From NCBI GenBank assembly GCA_963969495.1, contig OZ018321.1, positions 135,719,315-135,783,314 on the forward strand: a DNA stretch of 64,000 nt. Direction: 5' to 3'. The DNA comes from Ceratothoa steindachneri (lineage: Eukaryota; Arthropoda; Malacostraca; Isopoda; Cymothoidae). A program made the translations under genes and the position numbers. Below, piece after piece: positions 11,812 to 23,299 of the stretch (position 1 is the first letter of the stretch; each line of letters begins with the position of its first letter). The notes under the pieces were generated by a model. The model searched no databases. It was not told where the DNA came from and worked only from the letters and a program-made list of their open reading frames with translations.

Positions 11812-12439
11812 GTTGGGTCCTCAGAAACCTCACGCCCCATGATTGACTTCAACGTCGTCAAAGTCCACAAGGTCAGAGTTGCACAAGCTGCCCTGCGCAA
11901 GTGCGGATTCGAGAAGCTGAACCATCCCACCTACAGTCTAGATTTGGCCCCTAGCAACTACTTTTTATTCCGCCAGCTCAAGGCTACACTGCGTGGACGC
12001 TGGTTTGGGGACGATGAAGATATCCAGCTCGCAGTCCAGGAGTTGATTGAACAGCAGTCTGTAGATTTCTGGTTGTCTGGAATTCAAAGCTTCAGGGACA
12101 AGTGGCGCAAGTGCATTGTTGTCGAGGGTAGTTATATTGAAAAATAATAAAACACTTTTCCTTATATCTGGTTTCCTTATATCCGAATTACAAAACTTAT
12201 TGACCACCCTCGTATTAAGAAACAATAATAAATAATGAGATCAAAATTTGTAAAGGTTAGGCTACGTCTTTTAACAGCGTAGACTATTAGGCTTTTGATT
12301 ATGCTATGTCTTGAAGTTGAGTTATAAGTCATTGCGGTTTATTTAAAAGTTCTGTTAATTTAATTTTTGTTCTGTACCCTCAAAATGAAATGTCAAGTTG
12401 AAAGAAAGGACTATTTTTGACACTTCTTGTTATTCATTT

Positions 12440-13441
12440 TCAATCGAGACGGGAACAATGCAAACGCAGCCAAAGCTCCTCGCGATATTTGTGCTGTGTA
12501 CGAAGAAAATGCTTTAGCAGAAACGACAGCTCAATGGTGGTTTTCACGTTTCAAAAACGGTCATTTAAATCTAAATGAGGAAGAACGTTCTGGACGCCCC
12601 ATTATGTTGGATGAAGATCGATTGAACGACCTTCTTCATGAAAATCATCATCAATCGACTAGAGAATTGGATGTACAATTGGCGTGTGATCGGAAAACTG
12701 TAGTTAATCACCTTCATTTGATGGGGAAGTTCAAACAGTCGGTGCATGGGTTCGCACGTTTTGAGCAAAAGCAACAAACTTCAACGCTCCACGATTGCCG
12801 CATGTTTGCTTGCTCGTCACAAGGCTACTCGTTGATATAAGGACAGATTTCTTCACCGCATCATCACTGGCGACGAAAAGTGGTGTGTTTATGTCAACAT
12901 GAACCAATTGAAATAATGGCTTAGCTTCAATAAAAAAACACTTCCGCAATTAAAGCAAGGACTTCATCCACGAAATAAGATGCTGTTTGTGTGGTGGGAT
13001 TGTGAAGGCATCATTCTTTATGAGCTCCTTGCAAACAACGAGATTGTCAATGCAGAACTCTAAGTTCAATAAATGTATCGATTCGCCAAAGCTATTGGTG
13101 AAAAGTGACCTCATCGACGTTATGGAGTCCTTCTGCAACACGACAATGCTCGTCCTCACATTGCCAATATGACAAAAGACGCCATCCAAACGCTTAATTG
13201 GAAAATCCTTCCGCATCCTCCATATTCGCCAGACTTGGCTCCATGGATTTCCATCTGTTCTGATCGCTCAACAACAATTTGCGCGGCATTTCGTTCAATA
13301 GTATTATTTTGCAATTAAGAACTTGGTTAGACGAATTCTTCGGGTCAAAATTTCAGAGATTTTTATTGCACAGGCATCGAAAAACTAGTTGAACGTTGGC
13401 AAGAAGTCGTAAATAACAAGGGAGAATACATTATTGATTAA
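12440..13441 (+). pseudogene. mariner transposase B (Mos1/cecropia-like), broken
   Basis: The N-terminus is read at 12440-12740: FNRDGNNANAAKAPRDICAVYEE-type text, WWFSRFKNGHLNLN, RSGRPIMLDEDRLNDLLHEN, then CDRKTVVNHLHLMGK. After a frameshift near 12735 the catalytic region follows. The first Asp is in ITGDEKWCVYVNMN (~12870), then FVWWDCEGIILYELL (~12985). The second Asp is in LLQHDNARPHIANMTKDAI (~13130) and the third in HPPYSPDLAP (~13220). It ends LVERWQEVVNNKGEYIID with a stop near 13441. All three catalytic Asp positions survive, but several stops and frameshifts occur. Length is near the ~345 codons usual for mariner. TIRs are not clear; inner GCGGTTT-like motifs near 12336 and 13512 are weakly inverted. 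Confidence 0.9.
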
Positions 13442-13514
13442 ATTGCATATTATTATCAATTAAAAATTAATTGTTTTTAAAATTGTTAATGGTAATGAAT
13501 AAATTTGATAAAAC

Positions 13515-14440
13515 CGCAACAACCTATTCCTCATCCCATTAGTTAAGACCTTATTGTTGTTTACTTTAAAAAAAAAGAACAAATTAGGTTTTTGAACATG
13601 ACATCTATATCTTATTTTTCCTTAACCATTTTTTAAATACAGGAGATACTAATTTACAGTTCTTTTACTGGCAGGTTCCTTAACGCTGATTTTTACTCTA
13701 TCTCTCTAGGGGATTAACCCCCTTATTCATTTTCTCATCATTTGACCAGTACTCAATGAGCAGCGATCTTACCTCACTCCTTTCGGTCCACTCAGCCTCT
13801 GCTGCAACTGAACACCTAGTGTCTTTTCATCTTTTCCTTGACTCTTTTCCTCCTTTCTTTAATTCAATATGCTTTTTCTCTCAAGCTTTCCTTTTTGCAC
13901 CCCGTATCTCTGATACTATTTTGGAAGCAAAAAACATAAGCAAGCCTGTTAGATGTCTTATGATTACTCATACCCGTATTACATAAATGACTGAAGGTTC
14001 CATCGATTACTTCCATGCTACCCACTCTTTTCTTTGCCATTAGGCCAGTTGAATTCTGCTTGTAAAATTCGCCTCCGATGTACCCTCGTTGATAACGAAA
14101 ACGATCTGCATACACATTCCAAGCTTTTTGTTTAATTCTTTTTCTTATGAAGTCCCAATCTCTTAACTCTATCAACCAACTAAATTCACTCGTTTCTTTT
14201 TGATCTGAAATTCTTTCCGCATCTATTCCGTGCCACATGGTATCATAGTTCCCCATTCCGAGCAATCGACAGTAACTTCTTTCTCTCACTCCTGATTCCC
14301 TTCATGAGTTTACATCCCCATTTTCCCTTTGAAACACATGTGTTTTCGCTTCGACTATTTCTTTCATTGGTATCTTTAACATCTTCTCTCATCTGCTATA
14401 GTGCCATCTTATTCAAGCTGCCTACTCTTTGCCAAATCCT
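13515..14440. other. no element recognised; one 141-codon minus-strand ORF
   Basis: An ATG-started open frame runs on the minus strand from 14289 to 13864. It is rich in Arg, Trp and Tyr (for example GMGNYDTMWHGIDAER and FIRKRIKQKAWNVYADRFR) and shows no domain I recognise. A frame of this length is only marginally unlikely by chance in such AT-rich DNA. It could be a decayed element, an exon or noise. Confidence 0.3.
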
Positions 14441-14559
14441 GAAGAAACGTAGTATGAACATCAGCCATTAGCCAACTAAGTCATGATCTAGCAACTGCAC
14501 TTTCCCTCCAAATCCATTAAAAAAGTAGTGTCATTCGGAATGCTAGATCGCATGTCTCT

Positions 14560-14900
14560 CGAAAAATTAATGAAACATTACTGATTTGTTACGAGGTAGG
14601 AGAAAACACCGAATCACCTATGCTACAGGCAACAAACCACCTTGATTTTGCATCTGATGCTACTTTGCTTTTACTTCTGATAATCTTCGATCTTTCAGAA
14701 GCATTTGATACTGTCTATGAAACTATCTTCATCCCATTTGTAAATTTCTGAGTGTTTATAAAGCCACATTTAACTGATTCCGTTGGTATATATCATATAC
14801 TCATTCCATTCATATCAGAAATGTAATATCTAGGAAGGCTGAGGTAGACTGATCATCCGCAAGGCAGGCTGTGTTCTTGCTCCTTTTTTATCTATCTTCT
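14560..14900 (+). pseudogene. non-LTR reverse transcriptase scrap (CR1/L2/jockey-like)
   Basis: The translation carries LLLLLIIFDLSEAFDTVYETI (about 14660-14730). It matches the non-LTR RT block in which the first catalytic Asp lies in a LDLSxAFDTVDH context. It is preceded by an N..DFASDA phrase at the position where the family reads NDLLxAxDxG. Downstream text around 14800-14900 (SYTHSIHIRNVIS, then RQAVFLLLFYL) loosely fits the strand and GVPQGSVLGPLLF region but is eroded. No YADD box is visible. Function is lost. Confidence 0.5.
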
Positions 14901-14904
14901 TCTC

Positions 14905-15566
14905 CTGGATACTCTCAGGCTTTGCCTTAGTCTATTATATGAGTATCATTCAATTTCTAAAAGACTATGCTGCTAATGTCTGCAAATCCTCGATTAATTG
15001 TATCCATAATTTAATAAGTCCGGAACCACTTTGATCAAAAGAGTTTTAATATTTCCATCAAAATCATCTGTATCTGCCGTCTTGATTGTATTATGTCGCT
15101 CCTCGGTTTATATTATGATCAAACTTTTTGACTCATTAAACTTTTTAAAAGTTTGCCGTCCGTGTTCAGTTTTGGCCGGATTTTTCTCTCGTTCAATCCC
15201 CCTTCTCACTGTACTGCACCGGGTAGCCATTCGATGAAAAAATCACTTTTGAATAAATTGTTCTTTTCTCAATGATCTCTGCTCAGCAGAGAAGCTATGT
15301 TTTCTAAACTCTAGCCACCGTGTAAATCAAGAATAAAAGGATATGTGACAACCAACCTACCTAGATGCATTCCTGGTTTTCGAAAAACCAAATTAGATGC
15401 AATCTACGTGAGGTTAAACTGCAATCAAACTCCCACTTTCTAACACTTAAATGGAATACTAGGACAGGAGGAAGATGGGTTCTATGAAATTCTTATTGCA
15501 TCAACAGCCTCCTTCAAATTAAACTGCTACCCTCAGTTTAGTCTCACAGAATGTGCTGCCCCACTT
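14905..15566. other. no gene recognised
   Basis: T-rich DNA downstream of the RT scrap. The ORF at 15031-15237 (plus) has no recognisable motif. It may be further decayed non-LTR sequence. Confidence 0.4.
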
Positions 15567-15567
15567 T

Positions 15568-16499
15568 TGAGGGGCAGGCAATAGGTTTTGCAATTCGGAT
15601 ATAAGGAAACGAGATATGAGGAAAAGTGTTTTATTATTTTTCAATATAACTACCCTCGACTTCAATGCACTTGCGCCACTTGTCCCTGAGGCTTCGAATT
15701 CCCGGCAACCAGAAATCTCCTAAATGCTGTTCAATCCACTCCTGGACGGTGAGCTGGACATCTTCATCGTCCCCAAAACGGCCTTCCACACAGTGCAGCA
15801 TTGAGCTGGCGAGATAAAAAGTAGTCGCTAGGGGCCAGATCTGGACTGTAAGGGGAATAGTTAAGCTCCTCGAATCTGCACTAGCGCAGGGTAGCTTGTG
15901 CAACTCTGGCCTTGTGGACTTTGACGATGTTGAAGTCGATCATGGGGCGTGAGGTTTCTAGTGACCAAACGGGCAGAGACCTTGGTCATGGCCAAATTGT
16001 CATGGATGATGTTGATAACACTTCCATGTGATATTCCAATTCTCGCTCGATTTCTTCGACCTTCACCCGTCGATTTTCGAGGATGATGCTCTCCAAACGG
16101 GCCACATTTTCCTCGTTGGTCACGTCTGACGGGCATCCTGGACGGGGTTCATATTCAAGGGACTCACGACCATGGCGGAACTCCCTATTCCAGCGAGCAA
16201 TGGTTGCATAGGAAGGGGCGGTGTAGGTGTAGACTGCAACCATGCGTTCATGGATCTCTTTTGCATTCTTGCCTTCCTTGGTCAAAAATTTGATCAGTGC
16301 GCGGTGATCAAACTTCTCTATTGTGGAAAAATTTGCGGCTGACGATCTGCGACCAGCTACTGCTTCTTAAATAGACGAGGCAGGAGCATGCAGCTGCAGG
16401 TCTTGAATTGTCATAACTTGTCATAACACCCACACAAACAGCCATCTCTCTTCCTCTGTTTTGCCCTACCGATTCGCACAACTTATTGACCGCCCCTTG
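15568..16499 (-). mobile_element. mariner element A2, inverted relative of element A
   Basis: The terminal repeats match element A: the left end reads TGAGGGGCAGGCAATAGG, and the right end, on the minus strand, reads CAAGGGGCGGTCAATAAG. A TA follows the right end (16500-16501); the left flank reads TT. The 932 bp length equals element A stripped of its LTR insertion and duplication. The 5' leader, including the ctgcaggtc and taaatagac phrases, is also shared with element A. Confidence 0.9.
15634..16285 (-). pseudogene. mariner transposase, core-deleted (element A2)
   Basis: Read on the minus strand, it starts near 16285 with MTKEGKNAKEIHERMVAV, SYATIARWNREFRHG, PRPGCPSDVTNEENVAR and ENRRVKVEEIERELE. 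A frameshift follows near 16020, then VSARLVTRNLTPHDR. The text passes directly to a VHK.RVAQA-type phrase, so the segment with the first two catalytic Asp residues is missing, as in element A. The C-terminus (SPDLAPSDYFL, FGDDEDVQLTVQEWIEQ, WRKCIEVEGSYIEK) is kept. There is no LTR insertion or internal duplication. It is non-functional on its own. Confidence 0.88.
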
Positions 16500-16501
16500 T
16501 A

Positions 16502-18600
16502 ATTGTGGTAACGTTGCCTGGGTCTACAGCGCATGCTGTAGAAACAAAGGTTATCTCCCTTAATCTCCTAAGCTGTCGTGTGTAGCTGATGTCCTTGGCT
16601 CTTCTGGAGCAAGACAATGACAACAATCCTCTTTGATCTTTAACTCAGAATTTCGATCCTACCTTTTTCCTCACTGAACCTATCACGGCATTTAAAACTC
16701 GATATTCCGGCTTTGTCCTTTACTACTTGTTCCTCATATTCGGTTGTTCTTCAGGGGTGATCCTGCTTTCTATTTATATTTTCCTATAAGTGGGAGAATC
16801 TTTCTGTTCATACTGAATACTTCATCCTGCGTATTGCATACAAGCGTGAGTTAGAATCCACTTGCTCTCGGAAGCCTTTGACCCGGAAGAGCGAGATACG
16901 AAAATTATTATTACCACACAGGTCTTGGGCATTTCTGAATTAGAGGCCATTTCAACTTTACATCTACAAACTTTACGGATTCAATAAAAGTGACTCATTT
17001 TTTGTATAATCTGGTCAATTGTGTGTGGGGGGGTGGGGTACAATTCTCAACACTAAAATGACTAAATTTATTGCACTGTTTTTTACAATTCACATCAATT
17101 ATGCTGTGTTTGGAAGTCGTAAGGGGTCAACAGATCAATTATCACTTAATGGGACCCCCTGTTTTACTACAAAGGGTTACTTGTTTAATCTCTAATGCAT
17201 CCGTATCCGTGCATTGTGTTCAGTGAGGAAAGTAAAACTAAAGGAAACTCATTTACAAGTTGTCGTCTGTATTTTGTTTTGCTTTTCAGATTTTTTTATT
17301 ATTTCCATCTTTGAACCACATTATTTTTTATCCTTTATTTGCATCACTGAACTCATATTCTTACTAAAATCTTCATTACATTACAAACTATCACTCCTAA
17401 ATAAGATCAAATGGATTTCAAATAACTACTTATACCTGTTTTACATCAAAGACTTTCAAACGAATTTACTGATAAAAATTATCTATAAGGAATGAAAATG
17501 ATATTAATAGATATAAAATTTCCCTAACGATATTATTTCCCTTTAGATTAAAATATCGGCCGATACTTTCTCATAACCAATTTAGTTTGTTTCTCCCTTC
17601 GTAATTTATCACAAGTAAAAATCAGTAAATAGAGCTATGATTTTGATAAGATTTGATTGATTAAATAAAAAGTATTTCACTTTATTTCTTGAAAAGGTGA
17701 AGGGTACAGCTAATAAGAAAAACATTGTCAATACTCAAATTTTAACGAGGTAAGTACAATAAAATAAGAAAGGCGGATTATGACAAAATTAGTATCTGAA
17801 TCACCATTACACTCAGTTATGCAAACTTTTCCTATTATTTTTGAGTATTTACATTCGATATACTAATTTCAGCCACAAGGCGTCACCTCTGTTCTCTATT
17901 TGAGAGGAGAATTGGAATAGAAAATACAAATCAACAAAAAAGAGCAATGATGTGGAGCAATTAAGAAAAGATGGGCTTCTAAAGCAGTCATAAAGACAGC
18001 ATCAATATAAGCGCTATAGATCTCATTGCGAAAAGAATTCCATAACTCCAAGGGAGAGTTCGAGATCCAGCCAACAGCTAGTAGCCTTCGGTTACTCATT
18101 AAAGGTATATGTATATGCAAAATAATACAAGGAGAGAAGAGACTTGGTGCAGAAGATCTCGTGAAAAGAAATAGCGAAGAAATCATTGGCCCTTTTAATA
18201 TAAATTAAGGTTGTGTTAAGCTTTGTGTACATTAGATGAACTTTAAATTAACTTTGAAAATTTCCCAAAAAGCAAATGAGACTCGTAAAGCGAGAGCATG
18301 GGTGAGAAAATTTATTCCTTGGTAAAAGAAGATTAAAGAAGCATGTTACAATAATAGAAACATGTATGATTATTCCCAAACCGCATAAATCAAATATACA
18401 CAGTGAATCACCCCAAAATATACTACCTTTAAATCTAAATAACTTTTTCATAAAGTGATATATTTTGAATGTTTATTTTTTGTAGGTTAACATCCAGTTT
18501 TTGAATTAAGTAAAGCTAAAGACATTATTTGGAAATCCTTTGACAAGTTTAAAAAAAAGGGAACTATTCTCAATTTAAATAAATTACATTCAGAGTAACT
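16502..18600. other. AT-rich stretch, nothing recognised
   Basis: Open frames at 17214-17495 (plus) and 17896-18186 (minus) are short, hydrophobic and without recognised motifs. No repeat structure was noted. Confidence 0.45.
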
Positions 18601-18609
18601 GAAACTGCA

Positions 18610-19410
18610 AAGAATGAATAAAATATTGAGAGTGTTCGTCATTTATTAGTAGAAAACCCTGAAGTATCCTCCAGATGAAATGGTACGGGACTTTCACAAA
18701 TATTATTTCTGTAAATTGTTTGTAAAGACTTGAAATTATAGCTAATTAACCAGTTATTTAATAGCAGCTCCTTGAAAATGATTTCCCTGGCCGTCTGAAA
18801 TTTGCTCAATTGTTTCTCAGACCTCCAGGAAAATTCATTGAACACTTAATTGTTGGAGATAAGGGCACCAAGAAACCAATCGCCCGAAGACCATGTGTGT
18901 CTTTGTGGGTAGGACTTTGTAGCAATAGATCGTGAATTGGTCCAATTTTTATTAGTGGACTCTTAAATTGCGAAACCTACTTAGAAATTATAAATTAAGA
19001 TATCATTCTATAATTAAATACTGCTTATGGAGCCAGATTTGATTACGTTTGTTGGATTCAAGAAGGCTCTCATGCTCAAGTCACACTGATTATTAAAAAT
19101 CGCTTTCAGTAAGTATTTCAAAGGCGATTAATTTCAGTGTGTCCCAAGACTAAATGGCCTCCCAGAAACCTTAATTTCACCCAATCTGATTTCTTTATAT
19201 GGGGGCATTTGAAGAGAGGAGTTTAATCAAAAGAACCTCGCAATTTAGATGATTTTAGGCATCGCATCACAAAATTATAAAATAAACATGTTAAAGAGCA
19301 GACCAGCTGTTATCAAAAGGGTGATGAGGGCGATGAGAGATAGAGTCAATGTCTATGAATTGAAATGGCAGTCATGTTGAATAAGGATATAGATTTTCAA
19401 GAACAATAAA
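18610..19410 (+). pseudogene. IS630/Tc1/mariner transposase, heavily decayed (DDE endonuclease type)
   Basis: Successive frames give NIESVRHLLVENPEVSSR (helix-turn-helix start, ~18620), VCKDLKL, then SLWVGLCSN (~18900) followed by IGPIFISGLLN-like text (~18935). Then come WIQEGSHAQVTLIIKNRFQ (~19050), CPKTKWPPRNLNFTQSDFFIWGHLKRGV (read in two parts, ~19145-19230) and RTSQFR (~19235). This fits the mariner-like family whose core reads QDGAPPH...WPPRSPDLTPxDFFLWGxLK. The third acidic position appears mutated (FTQSD). Many stops and frameshifts are present. The same family recurs on the minus strand at 50960-51470. Confidence 0.78.
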
Positions 19411-19419
19411 AAATATGTT

Positions 19420-20600
19420 AAATGTTACTAAGTCTTGATAATTTCGAGATGGTTATGTTTTTCTATTATCAAAATCACAGATATTGTTATCTCATTGACT
19501 AAATGGGTGCAAATAAGCTTTTAACGTGGTAGGAGTCTATGGTGTATACATAAGTTCTTGAAATCAACAGTCATGGCTGCTTGGTTAATCTTGCGTTAAT
19601 TTAACCTTTTTAAAAACTTTCTTGTCAGATAGCAAAAGGTGGGGGAGAATGATGGCGAGTCGAGAATTAGTCGAGACGTTTGTTAACCAATCAGGAGTGA
19701 GAAAATTCATAAAGTCTGAATGGTGTTTAGATGAATAATTTAACTGATCTTAACATAAGAATATTTGTTTTGACCAATCTATATACCCGTAAATTTAGAT
19801 ACATTCTGATTATATACTATGATGTTTGCCTGCAAACAGATTTAAGATTAAGAGGAGAAATGTATTTTACATCAAACAAGACAAATGTTTCTAAATATTT
19901 AAATTTATCTTATGTTTTTTGTAGATTTAAACCTGGTAAGCTTTTTGTGGTTCACTCTTTACATTGTAACAAATCACTCTTTAAATCGTGACCACATGAA
20001 ATAAATCTTTTGAAGCTTTACTCTGAAGAGAAAATTTGAGGGCTATGAATGCATTGCTTTTTCTTAAATTCCTCTACGATTTCTTTCTTATTAATTTCTT
20101 TATCATCTGTAATGCAAAAAGACAAAATAAGATTTGGATCAAATCACCTCCTACAAATTTTATTCTTAAATGAGGGATGGGAAAACAAAAATGAAGCGTT
20201 TCAAAATACTTTTCCAACAACTTTCTTTCTCCTGTCAACATTTTTCTTATTCATTTGTAAAGAATCCATCTAAGTTTTATTTCATTAACTTCATTCCCTA
20301 AATCTTTAAAAAAAATGCTTTATCCCTATTCACACATTTATCTTTTCAAAACATTCTCCTGATTAATTTTGGTGTTCTTTTATGAAAATAAGATTAAAAC
20401 CTCGCATATTCATATTAAATTAACTCTTAATCATATGGAGCAAATGGATTCTCAAGCTCCGGTGAAAGATTCAGGAGATTATCTTTCATATCTTTCTCAT
20501 TACATTGCCAGGTTTTGCATTTAGTCTTTTTTAAGTATTATGTCTCTTACCCAACTTTCTCTAACAGCAACGTAGTAACTTTTGAGTTTATACAAAGTTA
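19420..20600. other. AT-rich stretch, nothing recognised
   Basis: Short frames (19731-19991, 20049-20273, plus) give Phe/Leu-rich translations without motifs. No structured repeats were seen. Confidence 0.45.
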
Positions 20601-20659
20601 TGTTAGAGGAATAATTTTTATTAAAGAAAACCTAATAATTCATTACTGCAAAAGAACAA

Positions 20660-21824
20660 CCTCTAACCCCTCTCCCCCTAAAGAAATTTATTGGAAACCA
20701 CGTGCGATTGTATCCCGCCAGAGACAACGTCATTCCCTGTTCGAACATTCACGAACTTTCGACTCCTCAGCGCATTGGGGAAATATTCCCCAATTTTGCG
20801 AACTCATCACAAGCGCCCCCCCCACCCTCCACCCACTGACGAGGCGAGGAAAAGCCGATGTTTCTCGCACAGATCTTGCTGCTAAATGATGAATCGACTC
20901 CGCTTACGGATTAAGATGTCTGGAACTTGTGATTCCCTTCTCCAAATTCCTCCTTCCCTCTCAGAATCGGGCTTACAAATACTCGGGTTATATTGTAGTT
21001 CGATGAGTCCAGTTCGCACCTCAAGGCCGTCCTCATCTTCTTAAGTCTAAGTACGTCCCGTAAGCGTTCGTCAGGCAGCAAGAATTTCTCCGCCGTGATT
21101 CTACCACAGTCAATTGTTAGCTTCTGTAAACGGCAAGCCTTTGAATTTGCGCAACAGTCAACCTTCCTCATTTAATTGAAGCGAAAAAAATCTCCATCCA
21201 CTACCTTTGAAGAAAAGAAAGTTCCTCTTCCAGTGGAATTACGAGTAATTCCACATTTCCCAGCGCGCGTCATATTTGAAGCTTGGCTATCTTCATCGGA
21301 AGGTTGGTTCGTATCGCGCCTCACCTGCCTGACTAGCACCGTGCACCACTTGCCTCATCAGATCGTGTCCCACTTGCCTCATCGGATCGTTTCCCACTCG
21401 CCTCATCGCAAGAAGGACTTTCCTCGAAGTCACCGACCCGTCAGACTGAAACCCCCTCCATTATTAGTATTGTCAAGTTCCTCCTTTTGTTCTGAACCTA
21501 GTAACATTAATCAATTAAATATATTTGAGAATCTCCCCTCATAATAATTATCAAGAGACTATTTCAATTTTAATAATTCCATTTTGCCTATTATTATTCT
21601 TACTTTGATCTTTGTAAATAAAATTATATTTTTGTTGTTTCATTTTTATCTAACCTGGAACGATACTCTCGGCCTATTCGAGTAATCTCGCCAACCATTT
21701 ATGCACTCTGTCTGACTATTAAGGACTTGAAACCCAACGCCCAAAGTTCGCGTTGCAGTCGGTGATTAAGTCACCCACCACATAATATAGGAGTAGTGCA
21801 TGGTATAGAGTGGTGTTCCACGAC

Positions 21825-21825
<1 letters not shown>
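20660..21825 (+). other. GC-richer LTR-like segment, possible solo LTR
   Basis: Base composition changes sharply to GC-richer DNA at about 20660-21480, with short runs such as accccctctccccc. It contains three ~23 bp tandem phrases (cactYgcctcatcRgatcg, about 21346-21410). AATAAA (~21620) in an AT-rich tail resembles a polyadenylation signal, and the segment ends TTCCACGACA at 21825, close to the ATTCTACGACA end of the two LTR elements here. No matching TG start or 5 bp target duplication was found, so the call is tentative. Confidence 0.3.

Positions 21826-21828
<3 letters not shown>

Positions 21829-21880
<52 letters not shown>
21829..21880. repeat. (TA)n microsatellite at the 5' end of the LTR element
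   Basis: A nearly pure TA run passes into tgtgtg and then the 5' LTR. It obscures any target duplication. Confidence 0.95.
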
Positions 21881-21890
<10 letters not shown>

Positions 21891-22433
21891 AGGGTATGGA
21901 ACGTACATACTCGCATGCCGCTAGACAATCGTGGGAACAAAAGAAATTTGTCGTTTGAGTTGAACTTGGTCGCTGTCTCAAAGTGTTTCTGTGGAAAAAC
22001 ATGTCGCGCAGAGTCTGTGACAAGAAGAATACGCTCTGTTGCTTAACATAACTTGAGAAAGAAAAGGAACATCCAAATAGTTACTGTAATTTACTATTTG
22101 TTAGTGTAACATCCAGTTAGGAGTGAACTAACCGGAACTGCAGCCAGCAGCCCCGAACCTGTCGTCTTATCCCCCCCTCTCCCCGAGAACTCGTGTTAAC
22201 GCCACACGAACCACCCCGTCTGGACCTGAGTAGTCGTCTCTCCAATCCATCACAATTAATGGTAATCTGTAAACCCAGTGTCCATCTATTCTTAAATTAC
22301 CTATTTAATTAACAATGATTGATACTCCCATTGAGTCATTATAAATCTAGACGCTTAACGTCAGTGTTTAATATCTAATCCTTAATTTTGCCTGTTTGAC
22401 TATTGCTAATTACTATATTTGTGTAAAGTTAAG

Positions 22434-22754
22434 GGTAAATATGTAGATTATCGGGGCGAACGATGGGACGTACTATTTCATCCGTGTTCCAAAATGTTTC
22501 ACGTTTTTGGAGTACATTTAAGTTGACGGCTCGTGTGGGGGTAAACACAATGGGGGGACTACACTACGATGATGCTGAGTTTCATTAAATTAGGGGGGGT
22601 CTGGGGGGCACAGCCCCCCAGTATATAATTCTAATTGTTTATAGAATAATAATTCGAAAAGGACTCAAACGCGCATGAATATTTCAACACGAGGGAACGA
22701 TAATATTTACACACAATTTTTTTTTCGGCCGGGCCGCTAATCTACATATTTACC
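22434..22754. mobile_element. MITE-like insertion in the 5' LTR
   Basis: The ends are inverted repeats: GGTAAATATGTAGATTATCGG on the left, and on the right, read on the minus strand, the same with one change (ATTAGCGG). AAG precedes the left end (22431-22433) and follows the right end (22755-22757), a possible 3 bp target duplication. The 3' LTR has no such insertion. A GC-rich hairpin near 22594-22620 (ggggtctgggggg / ccccccag) lies inside. No coding region is seen and the superfamily is undetermined. Confidence 0.8.
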
Positions 22755-22969
22755 AAGTAAAGTTTATTTTCTGTACGTGTGTTTATTTGTGGCTCCTCCT
22801 TTTTGACGTACCCTTGGAAAGACTTTAATCAAGAATCCCTCTGGCTAATTTATTCAACCTGTATTTTGCACTCTTAGAATTCAACAATCACAAACCTCCC
22901 CCCAGTAACAAGTGGGACTTTTATAGTGAGAATCCTGGCTTTCGCACGTTCAGTAGGAATTAAAGCCTA

Positions 22970-23175
<206 letters not shown>

Positions 23176-23290
23176 CTAGATTGAGTCATAGGGTCAATAC
23201 CATCGACTTAAACAAAAGCGGTGTGTCTAGATCAAGGACTAGAATAATTATTTGACCAGACTATGAGCAATTCTACGACATATATAAAAG

Positions 23291-23299
23291 TGGTGTCAG
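23291..23299 (+). promoter_or_regulatory. candidate primer-binding site (tRNA-Leu type)
   Basis: TGGTGTCAG starts ten bases after the 5' LTR. It complements a tRNA 3' end of ...CTGACACCA, the usual tRNA-Leu terminus. The same motif follows the LTR end at about 11561 in the nested LTR remnant. The match does not clearly extend beyond nine bases. Confidence 0.55.

Larger units (their letters stand above)
9397..12147 (+). pseudogene. mariner transposase, core-deleted (element A)
   Basis: The N-terminal helix-turn-helix region is read at 9412-9645 (VIKFLTKESKNAKEIHERM, then DEPLPGCPSDVTDDDNVARV) and repeated in the second duplication copy. It continues after the LTR at 11611-11775 as MILENQRVKVKEIERELGIS and YGSVINIIHDNLA. 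A CT microsatellite then breaks the frame. The C-terminus resumes at 11839-12147 with VHKVRVAQAALRKCGFEKL, HPTYSLDLAPSNYFLF, FGDDEDIQLAVQ and a terminal WRKCIVVEGSYIEK. The third catalytic Asp (YSLDLAP) remains. The segment that should carry the first Asp and the HDNA Asp is absent. The join lies near the (N/H)LTPHD-type text at about 11825-11860 and is the same as in the 15.6-16.3 kb copy. It is a dead, internally deleted derivative. Confidence 0.88.
9210..12212 (+). mobile_element. mariner element A, interrupted by an LTR insertion
   Basis: TA dinucleotides flank both ends (9208-9209 and 12213-12214). The terminal inverted repeats begin CGAGGGGCAGGCAATAAG on the left and, read on the minus strand, CGAGGGTGGTCAATAAG on the right; similarity extends about 30 bp. 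Removing the LTR insertion with one target copy (1793 bp) and the 251 bp internal duplication leaves about 0.96 kb. That is close to the 932 bp of the inverted relative at 15568-16499. It is non-autonomous because the middle of the transposase is absent. Confidence 0.88.

Noticed and set aside
12571..13216. Minus-strand frames opposite mariner B
   Set aside because: They are shadows of the plus-strand transposase, which has clear catalytic motifs.
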